From Anastrepha obliqua (lineage: Eukaryota; Arthropoda; Insecta; Diptera; Tephritidae), in contig NC_072895.1 of assembly GCF_027943255.1 (NCBI RefSeq), positions 41,762,001-41,826,000 of the forward strand: a stretch of DNA of 64,000 nt, given 5' to 3'. A program made the translations under genes and the position numbers. How positions within the stretch are numbered: position 1 is the first letter of the stretch; each line of letters begins with the position of its first letter. The notes under the pieces were generated by a model, which was not told where the DNA came from, ran no database searches, and saw nothing but the letters and a program-made list of their open reading frames with translations. This document shows, one piece after another, positions 23,501 through 32,129 of this stretch.

Positions 23501-25248
23501 TGCTTTTCAAATATATTTTACAAAAGCTTTAATTGATAATTATTAACAATTATTATTTACCGACAAACTTAAGCAACAAACCTATTAAAAAAGTAATAAG
23601 GAAAAATAAATATTTAAATGAATTTACTTTTTATTGCACAATTGTCGCTTTGTCTTAATTGCAGCTGCCGGGCATTATGCAAATATGTACATACTTATAG
23701 TATCTGCTACGTAAATGGGTCAAGGAAATTAATTCGTAAAATTGATAGCAGTAATTATTGTACATTTATTAAAAAAAATATTTTAAATAAGCTTAAAAGC
23801 AGGAATATTACAAAAAACAAAAATTGGAAATACTATTTTTAATAGGAGTTGCTATATAACAATAATAACAATAGAATCAAATATTATTATTCTCGTGCAC
23901 TCGGTCGTGCTTTTGAAAGCGGAAAGTGGTTTTATGGCAGGAATTCACTCGGTGTTTGATGCTTAAACTTTTACTAACTCCTTCTAATCGTACTCATACA
24001 AATATCTTTATCTCTTTTCCGCCTCTTCGTTTAACGGTACAACAATAGACGAATTAAAGTAATTCACTTTTGGAGCAATCACCTAACCTCAGTCACCAGC
24101 TTCCAAATTGCTTTGCCGAGTTGGTCAACTATTAACGCCGGTCAGTAGGTGCTTTTAACTTATCTCTTGTATAGTCTTAAATAAGGGTTTTCCAATAAGA
24201 GGTGTTATTTTGATATTCAAAGAAAAATGCTATTTTTTTAATATAAATGATCGAATGTTTATTTTATCATAAAGAGGAAGGTATGACGTTAATAGTGGAA
24301 AATAACATCAGGCAAATGACCACCACGACCACGCTTACAATACAATATCCTTTTAATGAAATTTGTCCATAACCAAATTGCAAAGTGGCTGCCCTTTGTC
24401 CTCGATAGCCTCACGAATTCCATTTTTGAGGTCTTGAATCGACACTGGGCTGTTGGCGTAGATCTTCTCTTTCACGTGGCTACAAAGAAAACAGTCACAA
24501 GGTGTTAAATCACAAGTTCTTGGTGGCCAATTGTGATCACCTCTTCGAGAGATAACACGGTCCGGAAACTTTTCCCGTAAAGATCGTTGCTTGTGTGGCA
24601 CGTAGCGCCGTCTTGTTGAAAATAAACGTTGTGCAGATCAATACCATCCAATTCAGGCCATAAAAAATTGTTAATCATCTCTCTTGTTTAACACCTAACA
24701 CCTGTTATTGGAAAACCCTAGAAGCATTCAAAAATGTGTTAAGCATTCTTCATGTATAAACATTAATACTAACACAGAATTTTGTAAAAAGGTTTAAAGG
24801 GTCTAAACATGATTTTTATTAACATTGAATTTCCTCCAAGCACATAAATACGCGGAATTTCTACAAAACGACATATTTGGAGTAAGCTTTTTCTACCTGT
24901 AAGGCACTAAATTGTTGACTTCTAATCCAAATTCAAAATACAGCCGAGGATCCATCTCAGTCAAAGTTGAAATATGATATAAAAGAAATATTGTCTACGA
25001 AAACTCAGTAATTTAACCACTTAAAGTCAAATAGGCTGTTTTGTTAAAAGTCGATAGATACGAGTATACGTATTTTCTTTTCTTACCCTGCTCATATTGA
25101 ATTTTGGCATCGATGGGTATTTCGGACACCTGCCAAAGCCATAACTCTCTGCGCCATCGACGAGTAGCAATAGCGTCAGCAATGCAGTCGCGCATACGCA
25201 GCAAAAAGAATGTGAGTATTTGTTGTTCAACAAAATTGGCGTAAACAT
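5305..25248 (-). CDS. Glaz: Glaz-like lipocalin (Lazarillo/apolipoprotein D family), complete
   Basis: Four coding exons join to 663 bases, 220 residues plus stop: 25248-25087, 6275-6121, 6054-5982 and 5577-5305. All introns are GT-AG. The protein has a signal peptide (about residues 1-35, ending near GAES), the lipocalin motif GQWYEVERSF (residues 57-66) and the second lipocalin motif TDYDNFA (154-160). Four cysteines (41, 75, 165, 216) fit the two disulfides of the ApoD/Lazarillo group, and there is one N-glycosylation sequon (NMS, 51-53). Family members are secreted barrels that bind small hydrophobic ligands; in Drosophila Glaz acts in glia and protects against oxidative stress. The length is slightly above the usual 190-215. 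The first intron is about 18.8 kb and full of mobile elements. Assignment to Glaz rather than NLaz rests on the local sequence and the neighbour genes. Confidence 0.88.
5982..6054 (-). CDS. Glaz: Glaz exon 3
   Basis: A 73-base exon encoding TGNPSVNLGYATPENRKSS and IMDFK. Its first base completes the Leu codon split by the intron. Acceptor TTTTTAG and donor GTAAAT flank it. Confidence 0.85.
6121..6275 (-). CDS. Glaz: Glaz exon 2
   Basis: It encodes VLGQWYEVERSFYLPEIASG, the second conserved Cys, and a strand-rich segment ending IKTINR plus two bases of a Leu codon. The acceptor follows an A/T tract ending in TTTTTTAG on the - strand; the donor is GTAAGT. Confidence 0.85.
6440..6765 (+). mobile_element. 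Mariner transposon 3' end remnant
   Basis: The reading frame around 6540-6690 gives RTAIKENSLKELKKISSNSF, then KRRFDDWTNGWQMCF and YFEGDKINFDD after a small frame break. This is the C-terminal signature of mariner transposases. The sequence lies in the large Glaz intron. The catalytic part is missing. Confidence 0.7.
6955..7020. repeat. Short tandem duplication
   Basis: AAAATAAAACAAATAT...AAATTGTGA occurs twice in a row with small differences, a unit of roughly 35-40 bases. Confidence 0.6.
8007..8742 (+). mobile_element. TTAA-type MITE E1
   Basis: The left end is TTAA (8003-8006) followed by GGGGTTATATACAGTTAGG. The right end has the inverted counterpart TTCTAACTGTATA (8730-8742) but has lost its last bases and TTAA. 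Internal blocks are AAACTTTAAACGCGTTTTTC (8191-8210), then CGAAAACGGCTAAACCGATT near 8252, and a splice-acceptor-like TTTGG-T8-AATTTCAG (8494-8514). It aligns along its length with the reverse complement of E2 (40022-40680). No coding capacity. It sits in the large Glaz intron. Confidence 0.8.
9191..9777 (-). mobile_element. Internally deleted Tc1/mariner-superfamily element with intact ends
   Basis: Terminal inverted repeats of about 30 bases (GGGTGATCAAT[C/T]A[T/A]GAGG...) are each flanked by TA. The 587-base body encodes, on the - strand, three joined pieces of a transposase: the N-terminus MERLTPQQRLQIVQLYYENQ, the first catalytic block ILFSDEAHFWLNGYVNKQN, and the C-terminus from about TIEALEANITRVI to HLNEVIF. 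The joins are out of frame and two of the three catalytic acids are gone, so it is non-autonomous. Confidence 0.88.
10065..10165 (+). mobile_element. Degenerate SINE fragment S7
   Basis: The order of GCTGCCATTCG, CTAAGGTGCCTCTATTTGTA, CAAAAAGACGCATAC and ACCACAAAT matches the 3' body of the SINE family, heavily decayed and lacking the head. Confidence 0.5.
10812..11223. mobile_element. Foldback MITE with about 120-base inverted arms
   Basis: The left arm (GG[C/G]C[A/G]GGTCGATTT ... ATTGCTCTGTGAAAATC, CTAGGGATCAAAATAAGAAA, CTTTGCCGAAGGAACCAT) is repeated inverted at the right end. Only a few mismatches and one gap of about a dozen bases separate the arms. TA lies on both sides. The 150-base centre is AT-rich and non-coding. 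The DNA or its transcript could fold into a long hairpin. Confidence 0.88.
11289..12577 (+). mobile_element. 5'-truncated RTE-like non-LTR retrotransposon, broken
   Basis: Three frames in succession encode reverse transcriptase pieces: LFVDYKAAFDSPIRNRLY with EFGIPAKLI; then GFRQGNPLS and the catalytic box AYADDIAIIG; then the C-terminal LLYGAEAW ... RLRCLGHIQRMDAEDPAKK ... RRRPCLRWKDQVEG block. At least two frameshifts separate them and the endonuclease is absent. The 3' end is a short tandem tail (ATAAGTAAGTAACTAAGT) rather than poly(A), as in RTE elements. It lies in the Glaz intron. Confidence 0.85.
12578..14650. other. Glaz intron sequence without recognised features
   Basis: Intron DNA with short open frames (for example 13065-13256 and 14398-14640) that show no domain and no splice context. 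I see no confident repeat here. Confidence 0.4.
14655..14885 (+). mobile_element. C-terminal remnant of RNase H-bearing non-LTR retrotransposon
   Basis: One frame reads EDLERVFRYLCECPSLGALQ, then YRMLREFSMVNLKEIAEK, stop. It matches the zinc-binding tail (L-C-x-C-P-x-L) that follows RNase H in several insect non-LTR elements; the related piece at 22385-22830 shows the same pattern. Confidence 0.55.
15090..15600 (+). mobile_element. Diverged relative of the TTAA MITEs (E5)
   Basis: It contains AAGCTTTAAACTCATTTATC with TCGAAACTATCGAA (first block) and TTTTTTTGGTTTTTGTGTTTCAG (15369-15389, acceptor-like block), in the same order and orientation as E1 and E4. Clear TTAA ends were not found, so the limits are only the span of recognisable blocks. 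Confidence 0.45.
16534..16800 (+). mobile_element. SINE copy S4, head deleted
   Basis: The A box (GTAGCTGAATGG) is followed almost at once by the B box (AGATTCGAACTCC), so about 40 bases of the tRNA-like head are missing. The body (GGCAGGCAATGGCAAA, GTTCGGAGTCGGCTTAAAA, AAAAAGGGTGTAATCACC) and the AT-rich tail are present. Confidence 0.8.
18168..18463. repeat. Direct repeat pair, about 230-base spacing
   Basis: AATCGGTTAGGGTCACATAC through CTATTTTGTTTCGAAAAATA and TCAGTTG occurs at 18168-18237 and again at 18396-18463. ACATGGCCCACCCTATA just before the second copy resembles a transposon end, so this may be an element border duplication. Confidence 0.7.
18716..19230 (-). mobile_element. Internally deleted Tc1/mariner-superfamily transposon, copy D2
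   Basis: The - strand encodes the N-terminal helix-turn-helix region (LVKKVEETGS, then GRPNTGRSVENIAVVAQSVA and PSTSISRRSQQFGIHESTIW) and then, without the catalytic core, the C-terminus (FLNDLIFHT after a frame break). The joint ATCGACTATTTGGTGGATT corresponds base for base in position to that of D1 near 4.7 kb. Confidence 0.75.
19583..19859 (-). mobile_element. SINE copy S5
   Basis: Reverse-strand copy with A box (GTAGCCGAATGGGCTGG), B box (GATTCAAACC-type, mutated), CAAGACGCACGCCACAAATA and the usual body blocks. The terminal AT tract is eroded. Confidence 0.8.
19860..22384. other. Glaz intron sequence without recognised features
   Basis: No gene or confident mobile element. A segment at 21355-21410 (GTAGTGCAAAGGTGGTGATTG...) has a weak counterpart at 34748-34805, which hints at an uncharacterised repeat. 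Confidence 0.35.
22385..22830 (-). mobile_element. C-terminal remnant of RNase H-bearing non-LTR retrotransposon
   Basis: The - strand reads WPEWNHGRTKSLL, then LTEHCLIVKHANRLGI, FCRSCQDIEEKEGVEYLL and FIKSRAWLSED, with one frame break. The CRSC...EE..H-like...C order is the zinc-finger tail found after RNase H in R1/I/LOA-type elements. The reverse transcriptase is absent. Confidence 0.7.
24185..24718 (-). mobile_element. Deletion derivative of a second Tc1/mariner-superfamily family
   Basis: Inverted ends GGGTTTTCCAATAA[G/C]AGGTGTTA lie next to TA. The - strand encodes the second half of a transposase: NVYFQQDGATCHTS (second catalytic Asp), RVISRRGDHNWPPRTCDLTP with CD (third Asp), then AIEDKGQPLCNLVMDKFH and GGHLPDVIFH. 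At least two frameshifts are present and the N-terminal half is missing. Confidence 0.85.
25087..25248 (-). CDS. Glaz: Glaz exon 1: signal peptide and N-terminus
   Basis: This exon encodes 54 residues from ATG 25248-25246. A hydrophobic core (ATALLTLLLLV) is followed by YGFGRCPKYPSMPKFNMSR, the typical N-terminal segment of ApoD-like lipocalins, with the first conserved Cys. It ends AGG before the donor GTAAGA, exactly at a codon border, and joins GTT CTT GGC CAA TGG of exon 2. An in-frame TTG lies three codons upstream but ATG is the natural start. Confidence 0.85.
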
Positions 25249-26620
25249 TTGGAGCAATTTTTGGACGTTATTTAGAAGTCACAACAACAAGATATAATTT
25301 ATGTATTTTGGCACTTTTTTCACTGTTTGTTTTTATTACTTTCTGCCGTTTTTTTTTCTTTTTTTCTTTTTTTTGCTTTACGTTAACTTTCTGCTTTGTG
25401 AACGGAGATAATTTTCACTTTTGTACTTTCAGCTGAAATATATACGAATTATATTTATGAAAAAAAATATTTGTCTTGTTGTTAAGTGCGAAGTAAATAT
25501 TTGTAGAAATTCAAGAAATATTTTTAACTGTTTTTCACATAACAGATGAGTAAAATTTTTGATAGCTGCGGTATTAATATTCGCATGTATTGTATTTTAA
25601 GATGTTTTATTTAAAATCGCTACAGAATTTTATTAATACGTCATGCATCTTGTATGAATTAATTTTTTGTTATTTATTTTTGATTAAATTCTTTAATAAT
25701 CTTAAATATTTACAAATATACCATATATATTTTTATAATTTTTTTAACATTTTAATAGTTTTACTCAATACTATAGTACTTATCCTTTAAACAGTACTAT
25801 GCCTTTTGAATGAACTATGCGCTGTAGATTACTTAAAATTCTAATTGAATTTAATTTTAGTAAATTAATTTTAATTTATTAATTTAAGTTTTAAATATTT
25901 TTTATATATTTTTAATCTTTTAATATTTTTTATTAATTAATTCTAACCTCGTATTTATGTTTTTAATACAATATGCTTTATTTTTTATATTGTTTTTTTT
26001 TTTAATTTATATATATATTATTGTTTAATCCTTTAATATTTTATTTATTTTTATATTATTGTTTAATATTATTAATTAATTTTTAAGTGCCTAAAGTCTA
26101 AATTTTTTATTTTTTTAATCTTAATACTTTTTAATGTTTTAATATTTATGGCTTAATATAACTAATAAATTTTTTAATATTATTTTTTATTTATTAATTT
26201 ATTTGCATGAGAACTGATTATGAATAATTAATCCACTAAAGATAAGCGTTGGCTACTATGGCCATTGAAGATACCGTTTAATAATTAAATATTTTTTTAA
26301 GCACTTAAAGTTTTAAATTTTTATTTTTTTAGTGATTTCATGTATCTTTTGATATTTTAGGACTCTCCATACGTTTTTAATGCATGCCATCTTTTTTAAT
26401 TATTTATTTATATGCCCTTTTCCTCTTTTAGATGCTTTTCTCCAACAAATTTCAGTCCATAAAAGTTGCTCAGTCTGAAACTAATTTTGTTTCTAGCCAT
26501 AAATAATTTTAATTGTTTTATTATTATAAAAAAAAAGGGTCAAGGCCATTAAATAATAGTCTTCAGAAAAGGTATTTATACTCGTATAAACTCGCAATTA
26601 TTTTTGCATGGTTGTTTTAA
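25249..26620. other. Upstream of Glaz; AT-rich low-complexity DNA
   Basis: The first few hundred bases probably contain the Glaz promoter and 5' UTR, but I could not fix a start site. From about 25560 to 26230 the + strand is a run of TTTAATATTTTT-like sequence with hardly any G or C. Confidence 0.4.
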
Positions 26621-26621
26621 C

Positions 26622-26950
26622 TAAGTTTTTTACTCAGTGATTCCTTCCTCGTACACCTGATTGACTTTTTGTTTTCATACCAAGGTATTAAATAGAAAAC
26701 ATTAGATATAAAGGCAATACGTTTTTTACTCAGTAATAAAGATTCTGAGAACAGTTTTTAGACTCGATAATAAGTTTTTAAACCAAAAATTATTTAGGAG
26801 CCATACGTTTGCTCTCAAATAAAAAATATTCAGAGTTCGTGAACTCTTTCTACGCCCACCTGATTGACTTTTTGTTTTTAACCCAATCCGTAAAATAGAA
26901 AACATTAAAAATATAGACAATGAATGTTTTTCTGGGATAACTGGCGAAGA
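26622..26950. repeat. Tandem repeat, unit about 200 bases
   Basis: CACCTGATTGACTTTTTGTT followed by AAATAGAAAACATTA occurs at about 26656 and again at about 26856, each preceded by related TTTTTTACTCAGT-type sequence. Confidence 0.6.
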
Positions 26951-27149
26951 AACCTGCATATTTTAATTTGTTTGCTTTAATTATTTCAAACTCTACTTCC
27001 TTGTAAATAGCGGCTAATAAAAAAGTTCCATCAAAAATTAGCAGCTCTCTTCAAAACAAACGCTTTCAGTTTTCCCTCCCAGGCAAGTTTTTCGTCTACG
27101 CGAACGCCAAGCGCTGTTAGCTTGGGATATTTATGTATCAAAAAATTAT

Positions 27150-28760
27150 CAGTTGCGCTAACAATATTTGATAATAGTGAGTAATAACCGTTTTTGGCAC
27201 ACCGGCATAAGTCAATCTACATTATTTGTATTTACTTTTCATGTTTATTGCCTAATTTTTTCGCTGCCACTAAAATGCAAATATCGAGCCATAAAGCTTT
27301 TCCCTTCATTGGCTATGCAAAACGACAAAAGTCGCGCAATTTCTTTGACCGCTTTTCGGGGTTTTACCAGCCTGCATCCATGGTTTTATATTACATATTT
27401 TTTGTCACTGATTTTTTGTTTCTTTTTCGTAATAAAGGTACTGTTTTTCGTTTTTGTTGTAGTTTTACTAGTAAAAATATTTTTCTATCGCAACCACGTC
27501 TTGGGGGTGTCCGCTTGAGTGGCTCAGTGAAACGTAAATATTGACCGGCAAAGCCCACAAGTGCTTTGCTCAACCAAAGTTGGCGGTAACGGCGCAACAC
27601 ACAACAGACAGCAGACGACGGCCCACAGCCAACAGACGCTGGCCGATGGGTGGCCGGTGGATGGGCATTATGTAATGGGCAGTAGTGGAAATGCGCGCAG
27701 ACAAGCACTTGCGATAAAAAATTTAATAAAAGAAAAGAGAAAGAGAAGCAGACAAAATATCGTTGTACAACGAAATCCGTTAATCCATATAAAAACAAAG
27801 TCATTGTGGGGTGAGACCGTGCAAAACTCACTTGATTGCCACCTCTTTTGAGAGCGCACTGTGTTTTTAGCTTAGCGCGATATAAACAAAACCACAGAGG
27901 CACTTGTTGCAAAGCCACAAGCATCAGCTGGAATTATAACAACAACGAAATGTGCAAAAATATACAATACTATATTTATGTATATAAAATTGCGGCACAT
28001 TGCGGAAAAAGCAAAGCTGAAAATCGTGAATTTCCACTTTACGCACAAATATGAAATTGAAAGGAAAAAAGAAAAATTGAAGAGCTGTTGTAGTAAACCG
28101 TGGCAGAAATTGGATGTAGAAATCAAGGCAAAAGTGTTGTGAGTTGCTCCATTTATGCGATGATCGAAGAGGAAGGAAGTGCTTGTGCACAATTATGACA
28201 TTTCCAGTTAAGTGAACGTGACGTTAAGTGGTCGTTATCCTGCTTGCGTCAACTATTACGATAATACATACTAACATACATACAATACAAATTATTTCGT
28301 TCCTTGCCCCTTCATATTGACCCAGTGAGGGAACTTACTAAGTTGCAATTCGGTTACATTTTAAGTAGTTTTATTGGTTATTTTTTAACGGCAAATGGCG
28401 ATAAGCACCTGCGTTGTAAATGACAGCGAAAAGTGAAGGGTGAAGTCAGTTAATAATTAACAGTTCACACAACCAACAGAATGTTTGGGTTTGCGTATGA
28501 TATCGCGAAATAGAAACAAGTCGGAATCGAAAACCTTGAACACGGTTTTGTATTCTAGTTCCGATTGCTTCTCGGCGGACATAGCACGCCTATTTAAAAA
28601 AATTGAGATATTATAACGTACCAGCATTAACACATTTGTAAAAGAAAAAAAATTGTACTGGCTTTTGATTATTTAGCCTTGCTTCTTAGCCGGAAATCTT
28701 CTATTTAGGCACTGAAAAAATTAGTGTATAAATTCTCTTGGTTTGTTGAGCAATGCAACC
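27150..28760. other. Unique, more GC-balanced island, no gene assigned
   Basis: The base composition is more balanced than on either side and no repeat of the window occurs in it. Open frames on both strands (up to 177 codons) overlap each other and show no domain or codon pattern. It lies 2-3.5 kb upstream of the Glaz start, so a regulatory region or a non-coding exon is possible. Confidence 0.35.
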
Positions 28761-29719
28761 TTCGCGATGCGAGTGTTTCTTATTACGTGGTGAGCAACTG
28801 AATTTAAGATTACTTCTTATCAATTACTTCCTTCTCTCAATCAAAATTTTGCCTATAATAGAGGTTTTCAACAAAAATAATAGAGGTTTTCAAAAAAATT
28901 AGATGAAAATTATAAAAAATGTATTGTAACATATGCTTGTGAAATAACTAACTGCTGTTCACCGTGGGAAGTTAGTATTAAAAATACACAAAATGACAAA
29001 ATAGTAATGATCTTTTTCAGCTCCGATTTCATGAGAGTTTGGAAAGCAAGCTCATTTAGCAGTTAAATTTCGTTAAGGGAGTATTCTGAAGACTGCAATC
29101 AGATTCTAAATACATACATACTACTTAAAATATATTTGTGCGGTATAAGGGCAAGGATTCCATTAAAATTTTTTTTTTCATTGAAATTATCTGATTAGTT
29201 TTCATTTCGAATAACGCTTCCCTTAATTGCAATAAAATGATTTATTCTAAACTCCGAATGCTTTTTTTTCTATATTTCGGAGCTTATTTTGTATGTAGAT
29301 TTATTTTATTTTTTTACTATTTTATTATTCATTATTACTTTACTTATTTTTCTAATATTGTATTAATTCTATTATTAAATTTTGTTATTGCTATTTTATT
29401 TTTGTATTGTTATTCTATTTTTGAATTTAATTAATCTTTTATTTCTGTATTATTGAACTTTTCTCTAATATTTATTTTATTCATTACTATTTTAGCTTTT
29501 AATTTTTTTTGAAATGGAACTTCTTAGGCGTCGATGGACGAGCGAGAATGGAGAGTAAAATTTCAAGGCCATGCAACGTTTTGGGCATTTTCGTTCCGCG
29601 AGGGAGAAAAAAAATATAACACATAGGAAAAGGAGAGAGAGAGATATACCTTATATATATCTTAGATACACTTTAGGCTATTTTTCCTTGTGGTTGCTAA
29701 TTTCTAGTGAGAAATAACA

Positions 29720-29895
29720 CTGCCTACTTTTTGGCGCTTGTTTGTTGGTGCAATCTTCTAGCAAATATATTTTTGGTGCCTACTTTTTAGCGTTATATTT
29801 CCTGGGTGCCTGCTGTTTGGGGTGCTTTTTGGTCCCAATTTTTTTGGCGTTTTTTTGGAGCCTATTTTTTGGCGCTTATTTCCTTTTCCTGGCTT
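29720..29895. repeat. Degenerate minisatellite GCCTACTTTTTGGCGCTT
   Basis: About five diverged tandem units of the form TGCCTACTTTTTGGCGCTTG follow one another, some truncated. Confidence 0.6.
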
Positions 29896-31296
29896 GTGCG
29901 TATTATAAATTGCTATCCATTCCGGCGTCGGTTTTATTTTTATTACTGCGGTCCTGGAATCGCTGCGTTTGTGCGGGTGATAAACGCTCGGAGTAGTGCG
30001 CGCTGTTGCCACGGTTTGTGTCCGGTCGACCCTTCTCCGTTTTTTGTAAATTTGATTTATTTGTATTCTCTGCAATCGTTGTGCATTTATTAAGATATAT
30101 GTATATTCTATTTTTGCTCTCTCTCTCTTTCTCTCTCGGGTCTCTCCCTCTTTCTTTGTCTGCCTTGAAAGTTCCACTTCTGTTATGTGTACTACGCTAA
30201 TTTTTTTTAATTAATTTTTTTTTTACTTTTTTATTATCATGTTATTTATTATTATTATTTTTTTATTGAAAACATTATTTTATTTTATTTTTATTTTAAT
30301 CCTTTTTTTATATATTTTATTGCTACATATTTTAGTTTTGTATTATTAATCTATTTCGCAATTCAATCAATTTTTAAGTTCCTTATTATTATAGCCTTTT
30401 TCAGTTACCGTATAATTTTTCCATTGATATTTAACTTCTTTTTAATTTTCTTACAATATTTTATTCATTAGTATTTTAGTTTAAACATTTTTTTAAACTC
30501 GTCTCAATCTTAATTTTATTACATATTTCTTTATTTATTATTTTTTTATTATTATTTTAGTTCTTCATTATTATTTAATTTTTTTACTGCATACCATTCA
30601 TCAATATTTTATTTTAAATATTTTATTTCTTTTTTATTTTAATTCTATTATTCTATTTATTATTGCTATTTTATTTAATAATATAAATAAAATAATACAT
30701 ATTTTTTAAATTTTTAATTTAGGGTTTTTTACTATCATTGAATCGTTTTGTTACCATATAATTTCTAATTTTTTATTTTATTCATCGCAATTTTAGTTTT
30801 TAATACTTTTTTTAGTTTTGATTGTTTAACTTTTTTTATTATTATTTTACTTCTTCATTTAATGAAAATGGTTTACTCCAAGCTCCGAATGTTTTTTTTT
30901 ATTTTGTATGTATATTTATTTTATATATTTTTTATTTTAGTTCTATTACTCTATTTTTTGTTCCTATTTTATTTTGGTATTATTATTCTATTTTTTAATT
31001 TTTACATTATTTTAATATTAATTCCTTTTTATAATTTTAATTGTTTTATTTTATTTTTTGTATTACTATTTGGTTTTTGTATTATTATTCTAATTTTCAA
31101 ATTAACTATTTTTTTATCATTATTGCTTTTTTTGTCACTATATAATTTTTTCATTTTACCTAATTTTATCTTAATTTTTATTTTCTTCCTTGCTATTTTA
31201 GTTTATAATTTATTTTTTCATTATAATTATATATATTACTATTTTATTTCTTCGTTATTATTTAATTTTTTTTATTGTAGGCATTATTACTTTTAG

Positions 31297-31628
31297 GCGG
31301 CCGCCGTAGCCGAATGGGTTGGTGCGTGATTAACGATCGGAATTCACAGAGAGAACGTCGGTTCGAATCTCGGTGAAAACACCAAATTAAGAACAAGTTT
31401 TTTCTAATATCGGTCGCCCCACGGCAGGCAATGGCAAACCTTCGAGTGCATTTCTGCCATGAAAAAAAGCTCCTCATAAAAATATCTGCCGTTCGGAGTC
31501 GGCTTGAAACTGTAGGTTCCACTATTTTGTGGAACAACATCAAGACGCACACCACAAATAGGAGGAGGAGCTCGGCCAAAAACCCAAAAAGGGTGTAAGC
31601 GCCAATTATATATATAATATATATATTA
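31297..31628 (+). mobile_element. SINE copy S2, near full length
   Basis: GCGGCCGCCGTAGCCGAATG starts the head. The B box GGTTCGAATCTCGG lies 54 bases after the A box, a spacing like that of tRNAs with a long variable arm. The body is complete and the 3' end is CGCCAATTATATATATAATA. This is the best-preserved copy in the window. Confidence 0.9.
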
Positions 31629-32129
31629 TGACTTTATTTTATTTTTTTCATCTTAATTCTATTATTCAATCTTTTTATTCCTATGTTATTTTTGTATTAT
31701 GATTCTAGTTTTCAGTTTAATTAATTTTTTTTTTTATTATTATTCAGTTTTTTATTTTAGTTGATTTTTTATTAGTTTTTCATTGTTATTTAACATTTTT
31801 GTATTGTGTGCATTATTATTTTATTAATATTTCAATTTTCTTTCATTATTCATTCTTTTAATTACTATATACATTTTTCTTTATTAATAAAAATTGTTAA
31901 AACCTTTTGATTTTATTCATATTATTTTAGTTTATTATTTGTTTTTTGTTTTCATTTTGATTCCATTTTTTATTTTCTTTTTATTATTTTATTTTTCCAC
32001 TATAATAAAATTTTACAATTATCTACTAATTTTTCACCCGTTTTCTCTAAGTAAATTTGTTTTTTCTAGTTTATTTTCTGATTCTCATTTCACTTTTTAT
32101 ATTTTTTTTAATATTTAATAGCATTGCCT

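Larger units (their letters stand above)
29220..32120. repeat. T-rich strand-asymmetric low-complexity tract
   Basis: Much of the + strand is TTTATTATTATTTTT-type sequence with T far above A. The open frames in it are rich in Phe, Ile, Leu and Tyr and are artefacts. Two points share a start: TTTATTCTAAACTCCGAATG near 29239 and TTTACTCCAAGCTCCGAATG near 30870, so part of it arose by duplication. A (TC)n run lies at 30115-30160, and SINE S2 is inserted at 31297. Confidence 0.7.

Noticed and set aside
27391..27924. 177-codon frame on the - strand, with several overlapping frames on both strands
   Set aside because: No recognisable domain, mutual overlap on both strands and no splice context. 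Possibly regulatory DNA, but not supported as a gene.
30862..31296. 144-codon frame rich in Phe, Ile, Leu and Tyr, looks like a membrane protein
   Set aside because: It is a translation of T-rich low-complexity DNA, without promoter, domain or codon pattern. The frames at 29237, 25590 and 31894 are the same artefact.
31305..31375. tRNA-like head in the SINE copies (A and B boxes)
   Set aside because: No acceptor stem or anticodon arm can be folded and the segment continues into a shared repeat body, so these are not tRNA genes.
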